In this document: piece after piece, positions 1 through 8,142 of the stretch | Position numbering within the stretch: the first letter of the stretch is position 1 | How the letters are laid out: the number at the start of each line of letters is the position of its first letter | Source: Bacteroidota bacterium | GTDB lineage: Bacteria; Bacteroidota; Bacteroidia; Flavobacteriales; Weeksellaceae | Length of the DNA: 34,906 nucleotides | Direction: 5' to 3' | Assembly (NCBI GenBank): GCA_023399595.1 | Contig: JAEWOR010000064.1 | Span: forward strand, 1-34,906 | Notes under the pieces: generated by a model | The model's database searches: none | What the model was told of the DNA's origin: nothing | Seen by the model: the letters and a program-made list of their open reading frames with translations, nothing else | Program-made: the position numbers and the translations under genes

Positions 1-2
1 CA

Positions 3-308
3 AAAGGAAAAATGGTTATTAAACCTGTTTATGATGATGCCAAAGAATTTTCCGATGAAGGCTGGGCAGAAGTAAATGTAGGGGCTACGGAAAGTGAAAT
101 CTTAGGATTAATGGGAGGCAACTGGGGAGTTATAGACGAATCGGGGAAAATCATCGTACCTATAGAATATGATGGGGTGAATTACTTTGCAAATGACAAA
201 CTATTTCAAGCCGTGAAGGGCAACAAAGCCTATTTTTATAACAGAAAAGGAAAACTCGTAAAAGTAAAAGATTATACAGATTTAAAAGAATCATTGTTTC
301 AAGACTAA
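3..308 (+). CDS. WG-repeat protein, C-terminal end (5' end outside window)
   Basis: The frame is open back to the first base of the window: codons for Lys-Gly-Lys precede the first ATG at 12, so this is the tail of a longer protein and the ATG is probably internal. The visible 101 residues hold WG/KWG-type beta-hairpin repeats: a unit ending in VIKPVYDDA, a complete unit with GNWGVIDESGKIIVPIEYD, and a degenerate last one (GNKAYFYNRKGKLVK). Such repeats usually occur in tandem in exported or surface proteins and are thought to mediate binding; no enzyme function is implied. It lies 24 bp upstream of an exported protein gene on the same strand. The repeat family is clear; the function is unknown. 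Confidence 0.8.
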   Translation, partial: KGKMVIKPVYDDAKEFSDEGWAEVNVGATESEILGLMGGNWGVIDESGKIIVPIEYDGVNYFANDKLFQAVKGNKAYFYNRKGKLVKVKDYTDLKESLFQD

Positions 309-332
309 TCATTTTACTTAAAATAAATTATT

Positions 333-1184
333 ATGAAAAAATGTAATTTCCTTTTTATTTTGCTTTGTTCACTGGCTTCTATTATGGTAGAAGCCTCAAG
401 ACCTGCAGTTCAACAACGCATTGATACAAGCATTCATAAAACAAGTTTCGAAATTACCTACGAAGAATGGATACTGTTTTATGATATGATGAACTTAGCT
501 AATGGTGCAGAAGCCAGGAATTTTGTGAAAAATACAGACGCTAAAAAATATACCGCTTCGCATCCGAAAGAGAAAATCATCCTGACTCAGGAAGATGCTG
601 ACTTTTTAAGTCAGTGGTTGGCTAAACATCAAAAAGACCAAAACTATTTACAACAAATTTTACAGGAAATTGCCAGTGCGCCTGCACCAACCCCCAAATC
701 TGTATCTCCACTTTGTGTTGACCTAATGAAACCTGCACAAGATATTTCTGAAACTTCCATTGGATACAATTATCAGAATGAACTTTGGAAATTAGCTGGT
801 GCAAAACCTAGAATAGACCCAACCGAAGTAGGTAGGGTGAAAGTACAACGCTATTGGAATAAGTATAAAAAAGAACTGCGCTGTCCCTCGACAGGAACTC
901 GCGATACCGATGATTTAAGTGTTGCCAAACATGCCATGGATACTTCGGGTATTCGTTTTGTACGGGAATTAGCTATTGCTTACAAAGTAGATTTTAATTT
1001 TGTGGATGAAAAGGATGGGTTAACAGTTTTGGATTTTGTGCAAAAAAGAATCTATCAAGCCAATCGCCAAGTACCAAAACCAGAACCTTTACTAATTGAA
1101 TACCAAGCAGTTTATGATGCGATTGAAAAAGTGGGCGGTAAACATTCTGAAAACTGGTTAAAGAAAAGAGACACCTATAAATAG
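333..1184 (+). CDS. Exported protein of unknown function, 283 aa
   Basis: I do not recognise this protein. Residues 1-21 form a signal peptide (MKK, hydrophobic LFILLCSLASIM, likely cleavage after VEA), so it should reach the periplasm or outer membrane; a lipobox is not convincing. The mature part is polar, with a Pro/Ala linker near residues 113-118 (APAPTP), two later cysteines and a C-terminal stretch containing DGLTVLDFV that faintly resembles an ankyrin hairpin. The gene starts 24 bp after the WG-repeat gene and ends 11 bp before another signal-peptide gene, so the 1-2090 block probably forms one transcript. The ATG start is supported by the signal peptide beginning there. Confidence 0.75.
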   Translation: MKKCNFLFILLCSLASIMVEASRPAVQQRIDTSIHKTSFEITYEEWILFYDMMNLANGAEARNFVKNTDAKKYTASHPKEKIILTQEDADFLSQWLAKHQKDQNYLQQILQEIASAPAPTPKSVSPLCVDLMKPAQDISETSIGYNYQNELWKLAGAKPRIDPTEVGRVKVQRYWNKYKKELRCPSTGTRDTDDLSVAKHAMDTSGIRFVRELAIAYKVDFNFVDEKDGLTVLDFVQKRIYQANRQVPKPEPLLIEYQAVYDAIEKVGGKHSENWLKKRDTYK

Positions 1185-1195
1185 AAAAAAGAGTT

Positions 1196-1678
1196 ATGAA
1201 AAACATAGTGTTACTTTTCTTCTTGTTGATAAGTCAGTTCTCCATAGCACAAAACCAAAAAATCGCACAATTGCTCAACCAACAATTACAAAAAGAAATG
1301 ACGCATTTTTATAATGAGAAAGAAAGAGAAAACTTTACCGTTACAGAAGCCTTTCGGATAGATGAAAACAACATCTTGCATTTTGGTTATACGATAAAGA
1401 GTTACGATGGAGGAAAAATAAGCATCTACAGTCAAATTCCGTTAAACAAAATAATGAATATTGGAAGGGATTACAACATTTATTTTGAATCGTTAGACAA
1501 CGACGTTACCGAAACCCAAACCCACTACGATAAAAATGGCATAATCCTGAGAACAAAAACAGACAAAACGCATTTGTTTTCCACTGAAATCAATAAAGAA
1601 AGCTACCCCCACCGATTTATGAAACAAATGGCAAAAGCAATAGCAAAAGCAGGTTACGACATCGAATGCAGTTATTGA
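1196..1678 (+). CDS. Small exported protein of unknown function, 160 aa
   Basis: Not recognised. Residues 1-18 are a typical flavobacterial signal peptide (hydrophobic VLLFFLLISQF, cleavage after SIA before QNQ). The mature protein of about 140 residues is charged and mixed alpha/beta in look, with no cysteines until a single one near the C-terminus (IECSY) and no catalytic motif that I can name. It is the second of three consecutive genes for small secreted proteins (11 bp after the first, 34 bp before the third), which suggests co-transcription and possibly a joint envelope role; that is inference from order only. Confidence 0.75.
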   Translation: MKNIVLLFFLLISQFSIAQNQKIAQLLNQQLQKEMTHFYNEKERENFTVTEAFRIDENNILHFGYTIKSYDGGKISIYSQIPLNKIMNIGRDYNIYFESLDNDVTETQTHYDKNGIILRTKTDKTHLFSTEINKESYPHRFMKQMAKAIAKAGYDIECSY

Positions 1679-1712
1679 ATTGGCTGGTGAGGTTAAAATA
1701 AAAAAATATTTT

Positions 1713-2090
1713 ATGAAAACAATCTTATACTTGATGCTTATATTTAGTATTCAGCTCATTGCGCAAACCCAAAACAAAAGTAATTTCGACATTACAAAAA
1801 CATATTTGTCCCAAATCCAAGAAGCAGTAGACTATGCGCCCAATACGATGAATCAGAAAATAAACAAACTTAAGCATGTTATTGATCAAGGCAAAAATCA
1901 ACGTAATATCTTAGAAAAGCAACTCCAAAAAACAAAAAGTGAAAAAGAACAACGAGAAATTATCCGTGATTTTAATTTTATTTTACAATCTGTTATTATG
2001 CTTAAAACTGATATTCAAAAAAACTTTCCCGTTTCTTCTGAAATAAATTACCTTAATCGAAATATTCCTCTTCTGATCAATAAATTATAA
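1713..2090 (+). CDS. Small exported protein, probably coiled coil, 125 aa
   Basis: Not recognised. The frame opens at a TTG at 1680, but the ATG at 1713 is preferred because a signal peptide starts exactly there (MKTILYLMLIFSIQLIAQ, cleavage before TQN). The mature part of about 107 residues is rich in Lys, Gln, Glu and Asn; roughly residues 60-90 (around NILEKQLQKTKSEKEQ) look like a short amphipathic coiled coil. It closes the group of three small exported protein genes. No terminator is evident before the pafA promoter 74 bp downstream. Confidence 0.7.
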   Translation: MKTILYLMLIFSIQLIAQTQNKSNFDITKTYLSQIQEAVDYAPNTMNQKINKLKHVIDQGKNQRNILEKQLQKTKSEKEQREIIRDFNFILQSVIMLKTDIQKNFPVSSEINYLNRNIPLLINKL

Positions 2091-2163
2091 AAAATGTAGC
2101 AAACCGAGGTGTTTATTTTTTGTTATTAATCAGAATTAATTTTTCTGTCCAAGATCTGTATCT

Positions 2164-2171
2164 TAACTTTG
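2164..2171 (+). promoter_or_regulatory. Predicted -7 box of the pafA promoter
   Basis: TAACTTTG matches the Bacteroidota -7 consensus TAnnTTTG and ends 19 bp before the pafA ATG. No good TTTG -33 box lies at the expected distance, so strength and exact use are uncertain. Confidence 0.45.
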
Positions 2172-2190
2172 TGACAATAAAATTTTTAAA

Positions 2191-3828
2191 ATGGTAAAAA
2201 GATTAGGAATTGCTGCCGCGATTGCTTTTTTAGGAATAGTTCAGGCGTCGGCTCAAACAAAACTAGAGCGCCCAAAGTTGGTGGTAGGCTTGGTTATAGA
2301 TCAAATGCGTTGGGATTATCTCTATCGTTATTATGATAAATTTCAAGCTGATGGTTTCAAGAGAATGCTTCAACAGGGCTATTCTTTCAACAATGTTATG
2401 ATTCCGTATTTACCGACGGTTACCGCCATTGGTCACACCAGTATATACACGGGTTCTGTACCTTCCATTCATGGGATTGCAGGAAACGACTGGACGGATA
2501 AGGAGACCGGAAAAAGCGTTTATTGTACTACCGATACAGCGTACAAAGGTGTTGGGATAACCTCTGAAAAGATCGGTGCACATTCTCCCAGAAATCTTTG
2601 GAGCACAACCATTACCGATCAGTTGGGCATCGCCACTAATTTTAAATCGAAAGTCGTGGGCGTTTCTTTGAAAGACCGCGCTTCCATTTTACCTGCCGGA
2701 CACAATCCAACGGGTGCTTTTTGGTTTGATGAAACCACAGGGAATTTCATTACCAGCACTTATTATATGCAGGATTTACCGAAATGGGTGAACGATTTTA
2801 ATGCTAAAAATCTCGCTAAAGAATTGGTTTCTAAAGGTTGGAATACCTTATTGCCAATTGAACAATACACCGAAAGCTCCAGAGATGACGTTCCTTGGGA
2901 AAGTCTTTTGGGATCGGCAACGAAACCTGTTTTTCCGTACAATAATTTGCCTGCGGATTATGATAAAAAGAAAGGCGTTCTGAGAACAACACCTTTCGGA
3001 AATACCTATACGCTGAAGTTTGCAGAAGCTTCCGTGGATGGCTATCAATTGGGTGCGGATGAAATCACCGATTTTTTAGCGATTAATATTGCCTCTACAG
3101 ATTATGTTGGTCACGCTTTTGGACCCAATTCTATCGAAGTTGAAGATACTTATTTAAGACTCGACCGCGATTTGGCAGCGTTTTTCAAAATGTTGGATAA
3201 AAAGGTAGGGAAGGATAATTATTTGGTGTTCTTATCTGCGGATCACGGTGGTGCGCATTCTGTAGGTTATTTGCAAGAGAACAAAATGCCAACAGGTTTC
3301 TTTGGTGAAGGTTTAAAAAAATCAATCAACGAAGAACTGGAAAAGAAATTTGGAGCCGCTGGTTTGGTGATGGAAATCGACAATTATCAAGTTTATACCC
3401 ATGATAAACTCATTGCTGAAAAGAGTTTGGATCTTGATGATATTAAAAAAGCAATTATTGCTCGCTTGCAAAAATTACCGGAAATTTTGTATGCTGTAGA
3501 TATGACGGAAATTGGAGAGGCACCAATTCCAGAACCTATCAAAGCCAGAACAATTAACGGCTACAATTGGAAACGAAGCGGTGATATTCAAATGGTGACC
3601 AAAGATGGATATTTGGCTTATTATGCGAAAAAAGGAACCACACATTCCGTTTGGAATTCTTATGATGCGCATATTCCATTGATATTCATGGGTTGGAAAG
3701 TTAAAAATGGTGAAAGCAATAAACCGTATTATATGACCGACATTGCACCGACATTGGCTCAGTTTTTAAAAATTGAAAATCCAAGCGGAAACATTGGAGA
3801 ACCTATTGTTGAGGTTTTAGGGAAATAA
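2191..3828 (+). CDS. pafA: PafA-type alkaline phosphatase, periplasmic
   Basis: This is a phosphate monoesterase of the alkaline phosphatase superfamily, close to PafA of Elizabethkingia meningoseptica; it releases phosphate from organic phosphate outside the inner membrane. Residues 1-21 are a signal peptide cleaved after QASA. Every catalytic residue reported for PafA is present one position earlier: Zn ligands D37, D304, H308, D351, H352 and H485, nucleophile T78 (within PTVTAIGHT), and the substrate-binding N99, K161 and R163. The 545 residues match the family length. It is transcribed alone, with a predicted -7 box just upstream and a strong terminator at 3887-3917. PafA enzymes are known to be insensitive to phosphate repression in some relatives; no Pho-box-like repeat is visible here. 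The assignment is firm. Confidence 0.95.
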   Translation: MVKRLGIAAAIAFLGIVQASAQTKLERPKLVVGLVIDQMRWDYLYRYYDKFQADGFKRMLQQGYSFNNVMIPYLPTVTAIGHTSIYTGSVPSIHGIAGNDWTDKETGKSVYCTTDTAYKGVGITSEKIGAHSPRNLWSTTITDQLGIATNFKSKVVGVSLKDRASILPAGHNPTGAFWFDETTGNFITSTYYMQDLPKWVNDFNAKNLAKELVSKGWNTLLPIEQYTESSRDDVPWESLLGSATKPVFPYNNLPADYDKKKGVLRTTPFGNTYTLKFAEASVDGYQLGADEITDFLAINIASTDYVGHAFGPNSIEVEDTYLRLDRDLAAFFKMLDKKVGKDNYLVFLSADHGGAHSVGYLQENKMPTGFFGEGLKKSINEELEKKFGAAGLVMEIDNYQVYTHDKLIAEKSLDLDDIKKAIIARLQKLPEILYAVDMTEIGEAPIPEPIKARTINGYNWKRSGDIQMVTKDGYLAYYAKKGTTHSVWNSYDAHIPLIFMGWKVKNGESNKPYYMTDIAPTLAQFLKIENPSGNIGEPIVEVLGK

Positions 3829-3845
3829 CTTTTTGGGGTTTAGTT

Positions 3846-3864
3846 GCGGCGGCGAAGCCGCCGC
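3846..3864. repeat. GC-rich palindrome, family 1, short copy
   Basis: A perfect 8-bp stem GCGGCGGC/GCCGCCGC around a GAA loop in otherwise AT-rich DNA. Its reverse complement, GCGGCGGCTTCGCCGCCGC, recurs exactly as the core of the longer palindrome at 16234-16282. It sits just after the pafA stop codon and before the real terminator; no T tract follows it, so it is not itself a canonical terminator. Confidence 0.8.
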
Positions 3865-3886
3865 CAAAATTATTCGACTTCATATT

Positions 3887-3917
3887 AAAAACGATCATAC
3901 AACAGATCGTTTTTTTG
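3887..3917 (+). terminator. Rho-independent terminator of pafA
   Basis: Stem AAAAACGATC (3887-3896) pairs perfectly with GATCGTTTTT (3905-3914) over an 8-nt loop, and the run of eight T at 3910-3917 follows the GC part. It is correctly placed 59 bp after the pafA stop. Confidence 0.85.
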
Positions 3918-3939
3918 TTATATTTACAAAAAACAAACT

Positions 3940-4026
3940 ATGAAGAAAATATTTACTTTATTTTTAATTATTTACTCTTTTACCATTTTTTCACAAAAAA
4001 AATATTCGTTCGATACTTTATTCTAA
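3940..4026 (+). pseudogene. 28-codon signal-peptide remnant of an exported protein gene
   Basis: ATG at 3940 opens a 28-codon frame that encodes a complete-looking signal peptide (MKKIFTLFLIIYSFTIFSQ) followed by only nine residues, KKYSFDTLF, before TAA. The next gene begins 25 bp later with a similar layout (signal peptide, then SQKYHFNYYTLYKRE), so this looks like the 5' stub of a paralogue whose body was lost. Reading one base over at the end continues as YSKMNPNKF into the next frame, consistent with a frameshift or a deletion junction. A functional micropeptide cannot be excluded. Confidence 0.45.
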
Positions 4027-4051
4027 AATGAATCCTAATAAATTCAATTTT

Positions 4052-4726
4052 ATGAAATATCTTCTCACAATACTTTCCTTATTTGTATTTTCCTTATTTT
4101 ACTCTCAAAAGTATCATTTCAACTATTACACTTTGTATAAAAGAGAAATAAAACATAAGAAAGACAGCGAAATTTATAAACACGAACGGGTTATCAATAA
4201 TTTAACCAATAATTATAACCTAACATTTGATGTTAAATCGAAATCTAGAGCTACTGCAAGAATTATGGATTTCAAAAATAGCATTCAGCATTTTTTTAAA
4301 ATGAAAAGCGTTGATTTTCCTCTAAAGTCCGAAAATTTTGAATATCAATATTCGATTAAAATGCCAGATTATAAAAAACAAGCTGATGATGAATTTTCAA
4401 GAAGGTTTTTTAAATCTGAGTTGCTGGAAGAAATGCAGGATTATACAAAATATTCTATACAAGAATGTAAAAATGAAAATCTTACCAACTGTCGCTCTAA
4501 AGCGGAAGTTTTGTTTCAGCTGTTTAAGGATGATTTATCGACTGATGGTTTGGTATTTTTATTTGATTATCACGATATGATTAGAAAATTGAAATTTCCT
4601 AAAAATTATATTCTAAAATCCGCCAACAAAGAATTTGAAGGTAAAATTCATACTTTAGAATTAGAAGCCGTTGAAGAACTCAACCTTAATTTGGAAGTGA
4701 TTCCTGGAACTATAAAATTGAGATAA
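4052..4726 (+). CDS. Exported protein of unknown function, 224 aa
   Basis: Not recognised. The frame opens with an ATG at 4028, but the ATG at 4052 is the better start because a signal peptide begins there (MKYLLTILSLFVFSLFYSQ, cleavage near YS/Q). The mature protein is about 205 residues, Lys/Asn/Phe-rich, with two cysteines (in QECKNENLTNC) close enough to form a disulfide in the periplasm. No family motif is apparent. It follows a signal-peptide remnant that resembles its own N-terminus. A weak AT-rich hairpin (10-bp stem 4734-4743/4764-4773) lies just downstream and might terminate it. Confidence 0.7.
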   Translation: MKYLLTILSLFVFSLFYSQKYHFNYYTLYKREIKHKKDSEIYKHERVINNLTNNYNLTFDVKSKSRATARIMDFKNSIQHFFKMKSVDFPLKSENFEYQYSIKMPDYKKQADDEFSRRFFKSELLEEMQDYTKYSIQECKNENLTNCRSKAEVLFQLFKDDLSTDGLVFLFDYHDMIRKLKFPKNYILKSANKEFEGKIHTLELEAVEELNLNLEVIPGTIKLR

Positions 4727-4890
4727 TATTCACAAATAAAAACGTGCACTTGATGAAAAGAATGTTTTTATTTTGGGTTTTTTTACAGTGAAGTTGTATA
4801 AAAATTATCATTTATCATAAATTTGATGGTTTTAATGAGCACAAACGGTTTATGATTTTTTTTCTAGAAGATGTTAGAAATGTATTGCAC

Positions 4891-4921
4891 TTGACAAAGG
4901 AGTTTTAATGTCGTATCTTTG
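4891..4921 (+). promoter_or_regulatory. Predicted queA promoter
   Basis: TTG at 4891-4893 and TATCTTTG at 4914-4921 are 20 bp apart, fitting the Bacteroidota -33/-7 pattern, 43 bp before the queA ATG. The rest of the 4727-4964 gap is AT-rich and shows nothing else apart from the weak hairpin at 4734-4773. Confidence 0.65.
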
Positions 4922-4964
4922 CAGTCCTAAATAAATAATTTTTTAAACCGTAATTTAAAAAAAA

Positions 4965-6014
4965 ATGAAAACATCTGATTTTAATTTCGATTTGCCTGAA
5001 GAACTTTTAGCAGAACATCCTGCAGAGAATAGAGACGAGGCAAGACTCATGGTTTTAGACCGTAAAACCGAAACTATTGAACATAAACTTTTTAAAGATG
5101 TTATAGATTATTTTGATGAAAATGATCTTTTTATTTTTAACAACACCAAAGTTTTTCCTGCAAGATTATTCGGGAATAAAGAAAAAACAGGAGCTAAAAT
5201 TGAAGTTTTCTTGTTAAGAGAGCTAGATAAAGAAACTCGTGTTTGGGATGTTTTGGTAGATCCAGCAAGAAAAATCCGTATTGGTAATAAATTATTCTTT
5301 ACTGAGGATGAATCTTTAGTAGCAGAAGTTATTGATAATACAACTTCTAGAGGTAGGACGTTGAGGTTTTTATTCGATGGCCCTTATGAAGAATTTAGAG
5401 CTAAATTAAAAGAACTTGGAGAAACTCCACTTCCAAAATACATTAAGAGAGATGTAGAGCCAGAAGATGCAGAAAGATATCAAACTATTTATGCGAAAGT
5501 AGAAGGTGCTGTTGCGGCTCCTACAGCTGGTTTACACTTCTCTAAGCATTTAATGAAGAGAATGGAAATTAAAGGAATTGATTTTGCTGAAATTACTCTT
5601 CATGTAGGTTTAGGAACTTTCAATCCAATTGAAGTGGAAGATCTTTCTAAACACAAAATGGAATCTGAAGAAGTTATCATTGATGAAAAAAATGCTGCTA
5701 TTATTAATGCTGCAGTAGCGGAAAATAGAAGAATTTGCGCTGTGGGAACAACTACCATGCGAGCTTTGGAAACTTCAGTTTCTTCTAATAAAAAAATTGG
5801 ACCTTTCAATGGTTGGACGAATAAATTTATTTTTCCACCTCACGATTTTGGTGTTGCTAATACTATGATTAGTAATTTCCATACTCCAAAATCTACTTTA
5901 ATAATGATGATTGCTGCGTTTGCTAACAAAGATTTTGTGATGCATGCTTATCATGAAGCTATTAAAGAAAAATATAAATTCTACTCTTACGGAGACGCAA
6001 TGTTAATCATTTAA
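4965..6014 (+). CDS. queA: tRNA preQ1(34) S-adenosylmethionine ribosyltransferase-isomerase
   Basis: QueA transfers and rearranges the ribosyl group of S-adenosylmethionine onto 7-aminomethyl-7-deazaguanine at tRNA wobble position 34, forming epoxyqueuosine in the cytoplasm. The protein is full length (349 aa) and shows family hallmarks: N-terminal DFNFDLPEELLAEHPAENRDEARLM, the NNTKVFPARLFG segment near residues 59-70, VEGAVAAPTAGLHFS around 177-191, the following LHVGLGTFNP, and a C-terminal NFHTPKSTLIMMIAAF stretch. It is preceded by its own promoter and followed 70 bp later by rlmN, another RNA-modification gene; they may share a transcript. No other queuosine genes lie in the window. Confidence 0.97.
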   Translation: MKTSDFNFDLPEELLAEHPAENRDEARLMVLDRKTETIEHKLFKDVIDYFDENDLFIFNNTKVFPARLFGNKEKTGAKIEVFLLRELDKETRVWDVLVDPARKIRIGNKLFFTEDESLVAEVIDNTTSRGRTLRFLFDGPYEEFRAKLKELGETPLPKYIKRDVEPEDAERYQTIYAKVEGAVAAPTAGLHFSKHLMKRMEIKGIDFAEITLHVGLGTFNPIEVEDLSKHKMESEEVIIDEKNAAIINAAVAENRRICAVGTTTMRALETSVSSNKKIGPFNGWTNKFIFPPHDFGVANTMISNFHTPKSTLIMMIAAFANKDFVMHAYHEAIKEKYKFYSYGDAMLII

Positions 6015-6021
6015 ATTTATT

Positions 6022-6074
6022 GGTTGATAGTTGTTAGTTCATAGTTTTTGGCTAACAACTGTCAACTAACAACC
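6022..6074 (+). repeat. Heptad-built inverted repeat in the rlmN leader
   Basis: The sequence between queA and rlmN divides into 7-bp units: GTTGATA, GTTGTTA, GTTCATA, GTTTTTG, then GCTAACA, ACTGTCA, ACTAACA. The two halves are inverted copies, so 6024-6037 pairs with 6052-6065 in a 14-bp stem (one T-G) with a 14-nt loop. There is no T tract after it. It ends 11 bp before the rlmN ATG and could affect its translation or simply be a dispersed repeat. Confidence 0.7.
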
Positions 6075-6084
6075 ATTAACCACA

Positions 6085-7119
6085 ATGAAAGATATCCGTA
6101 CTTTATCATTAGATCAACTTAAAGAATATTTTGTTTCTTTAGGCGAAAAACCGTTTCGTGCAAAGCAGGTTTACGATTGGTTGTGGAGTAAAAATCTGCA
6201 TTCTATTGATGAAATGACGAATCTTTCCAAGGATTTAAGAGAGAAAATTTCACAAGAATTTATCATTAATCCTATTGCAGTAGATTTATTGCAAAAATCA
6301 TCAGACGGAACCATTAAAAATGGAGTAAAACTTCATGATGGTTTAATGGTGGAATCCGTGTTGATTCCTACGGAAACCCGTACTACAGCTTGTGTTTCTT
6401 CGCAGGTAGGATGTTCTTTGAACTGTGAATTTTGCGCCACAGCAAAGCTGAAAAGAATGCGAAATCTTGAAGTGGCTGAAATTGTAGATCAGGTTGCGTT
6501 AATTGACCGTCAAAGTAAACTGTATTTCGATAGACCACTTTCAAACATTGTGTTTATGGGAATGGGTGAACCTATGATGAACTATAAAAACGTAGTTGAA
6601 GCCATCCGAAAAATTACACAGCCCGATGGATTAGGAATGTCGCCACGCAGAATTACCGTTTCTACTTCTGGAATTCCAAAAATGATTAAAATGCTGGCGG
6701 ATGAAGAAGTAAAAGTAAAATTGGCTTTGTCTTTACATTCTGCGATTGAGAAAAAAAGGAATGAAATCATGCCTTTTTCCGACAAATTTCCATTAACGGA
6801 TATTATGGAAGCTCTGCAATATTGGTATCAGAAAACAGGCTCTGTAATTACCTTTGAATATTGTGTTTGGAAGGGGATTAATGATGGCGATGAAGATATT
6901 AAAGCTCTTATTAGATATTGTAGACAAGTTCCTTCTAAAGTGAACTTGATTCAGTATAACCCAATTGGTGAAGGTAAATTTGATCACCGAAGTGTTGCTG
7001 CAGAAGAAAAATATGTTCACGAACTCGAAAAAGCTGGCGTTACCATTATGGTGAGAAAAAGTAGAGGAGGCGATATTGATGCTGCTTGTGGACAATTAGC
7101 GAATAAAAACGCTGAGTAA
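6085..7119 (+). CDS. rlmN: Dual-specificity 23S rRNA A2503 / tRNA A37 C2-methyltransferase
   Basis: RlmN is a radical-SAM enzyme that methylates C2 of adenosine in 23S rRNA (A2503) and of A37 in some tRNAs. The CxxxCxxC iron-sulfur motif is C110-C114-C117 (CSLNCEFC). The two further cysteines of the mechanism are at C103 (seven residues before the cluster, as in E. coli C118) and C335 in DAACGQ near the C-terminus (the methyl-carrying Cys355 equivalent). GMGEPMMN at about 158-165 is the SAM-binding segment. The absence of the Cfr pattern and the chromosomal context with queA support RlmN instead of the resistance enzyme Cfr. Length of 344 aa is normal. Confidence 0.96.
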   Translation: MKDIRTLSLDQLKEYFVSLGEKPFRAKQVYDWLWSKNLHSIDEMTNLSKDLREKISQEFIINPIAVDLLQKSSDGTIKNGVKLHDGLMVESVLIPTETRTTACVSSQVGCSLNCEFCATAKLKRMRNLEVAEIVDQVALIDRQSKLYFDRPLSNIVFMGMGEPMMNYKNVVEAIRKITQPDGLGMSPRRITVSTSGIPKMIKMLADEEVKVKLALSLHSAIEKKRNEIMPFSDKFPLTDIMEALQYWYQKTGSVITFEYCVWKGINDGDEDIKALIRYCRQVPSKVNLIQYNPIGEGKFDHRSVAAEEKYVHELEKAGVTIMVRKSRGGDIDAACGQLANKNAE

Positions 7120-7246
7120 TTTTCCATAAATTTCACTTTTTTTATAGTTTAATTCTAAGCTATTTTCATAAAATATTTCTTAAAATTATTTCAAAATCAC
7201 TAAAAAGGATTGGTTGAAATTAAAAATAATGTTCAAAAGAATTAAA

Positions 7247-8122
7247 ATGAAATTCAAAATTTTCTTTATTCTTTTCTTTTCTTTTTCATTGGTTTCTGCG
7301 CAAGAAGTCAAACTTTTTCCTTTAAAAAAATACCGTGTTTCAGTTCTACAAGATTCATTGAAAGAATCTTCTGGACTCAATTTCTTCGGAAATAGATTAT
7401 TTACTTTTAACGATAGTGGAAATACTTCTGAAATTTTTGAAATGAATTTTCAAACTGGAAAAATTGTTAAAAAATATCCAACTCAGCTGCAAAATACAGA
7501 TTGGGAAGCGTTAACTAATGATGGAAAAGCCTTTTACATCGGCGATTTTGGAAATAATACGGGAAACAGAAAAGATTTAAAAATTTTTAAAATTCCATTT
7601 AAAAATGATTCTTTACAAATGCAGAATCTTTATGAAATTTCATTTTTTTACCCTGAACAAAACAACTTTTCTCCTAAAAATTTGAATACAAATTTTGATG
7701 CTGAAGGCATGATTTTTTATAGTGATAAAATAAATATTTTTACCAAAGAATGGGTTTCTAAATCGGTTTCTAGATATGAAATTAATCCAAATTTAAAGGG
7801 AAATCAAGCCGCAAGAAAACTTGAATCTTATCCAACAAAATTCGTTGTTACAGACGCTGCTTACTACAATAAAAAGCTTTTTCTGGTAGGTTATACCAAG
7901 AAAACTGAAGTTTTTCTCAATATTTTTAATGAAGATGAAAACGGAATGTTCTTCAACCAAAAACCTCAAAGTTTCTATTTGGGAACGGCGTTGGCAATTG
8001 GACAAGTAGAAGGAATTGCTGTAAACGAAGAAGGAGTTTATATTTCATCAGAAAAATTTGTTTTCCCTTTCGGATCTACAAAACCCTCTTTTTATTTTAT
8101 ACCTAAAATACAACTTCCTTAG
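7247..8122 (+). CDS. Secreted protein, predicted beta-propeller-like, function unknown
   Basis: The frame opens at a TTG (7214) with ATGs at 7229 and 7247; 7247 is chosen because a clean signal peptide starts there (MKFKIFFILFFSFSLVSAQ). The mature part of about 270 residues contains segments typical of six-bladed propeller proteins of the SdiA-regulated/YjiK kind: LKESSGLNFFGNRLFTFNDSG, EIFEMNFQTGKIVKKY, NTDWEALTNDGKAFYIGDFGNN and, later, NTNFDAEGMIFYSD and GQVEGIAVNEEGVYISSE. The repeated acidic-EG motifs suggest calcium- or ligand-binding loops, but I cannot name an activity. It stands alone between rlmN and the prenyl synthase. Exported localisation is fairly sure, the fold is a guess from pattern. 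Confidence 0.75.
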   Translation: MKFKIFFILFFSFSLVSAQEVKLFPLKKYRVSVLQDSLKESSGLNFFGNRLFTFNDSGNTSEIFEMNFQTGKIVKKYPTQLQNTDWEALTNDGKAFYIGDFGNNTGNRKDLKIFKIPFKNDSLQMQNLYEISFFYPEQNNFSPKNLNTNFDAEGMIFYSDKINIFTKEWVSKSVSRYEINPNLKGNQAARKLESYPTKFVVTDAAYYNKKLFLVGYTKKTEVFLNIFNEDENGMFFNQKPQSFYLGTALAIGQVEGIAVNEEGVYISSEKFVFPFGSTKPSFYFIPKIQLP

Positions 8123-8142
8123 CTTTTTATAATTAAAAAAAT

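Noticed and set aside
6085..7119. Cfr resistance methyltransferase instead of RlmN
   Set aside because: Context with queA and the RlmN-type N-terminus and C-terminal DAACGQL support the housekeeping enzyme.
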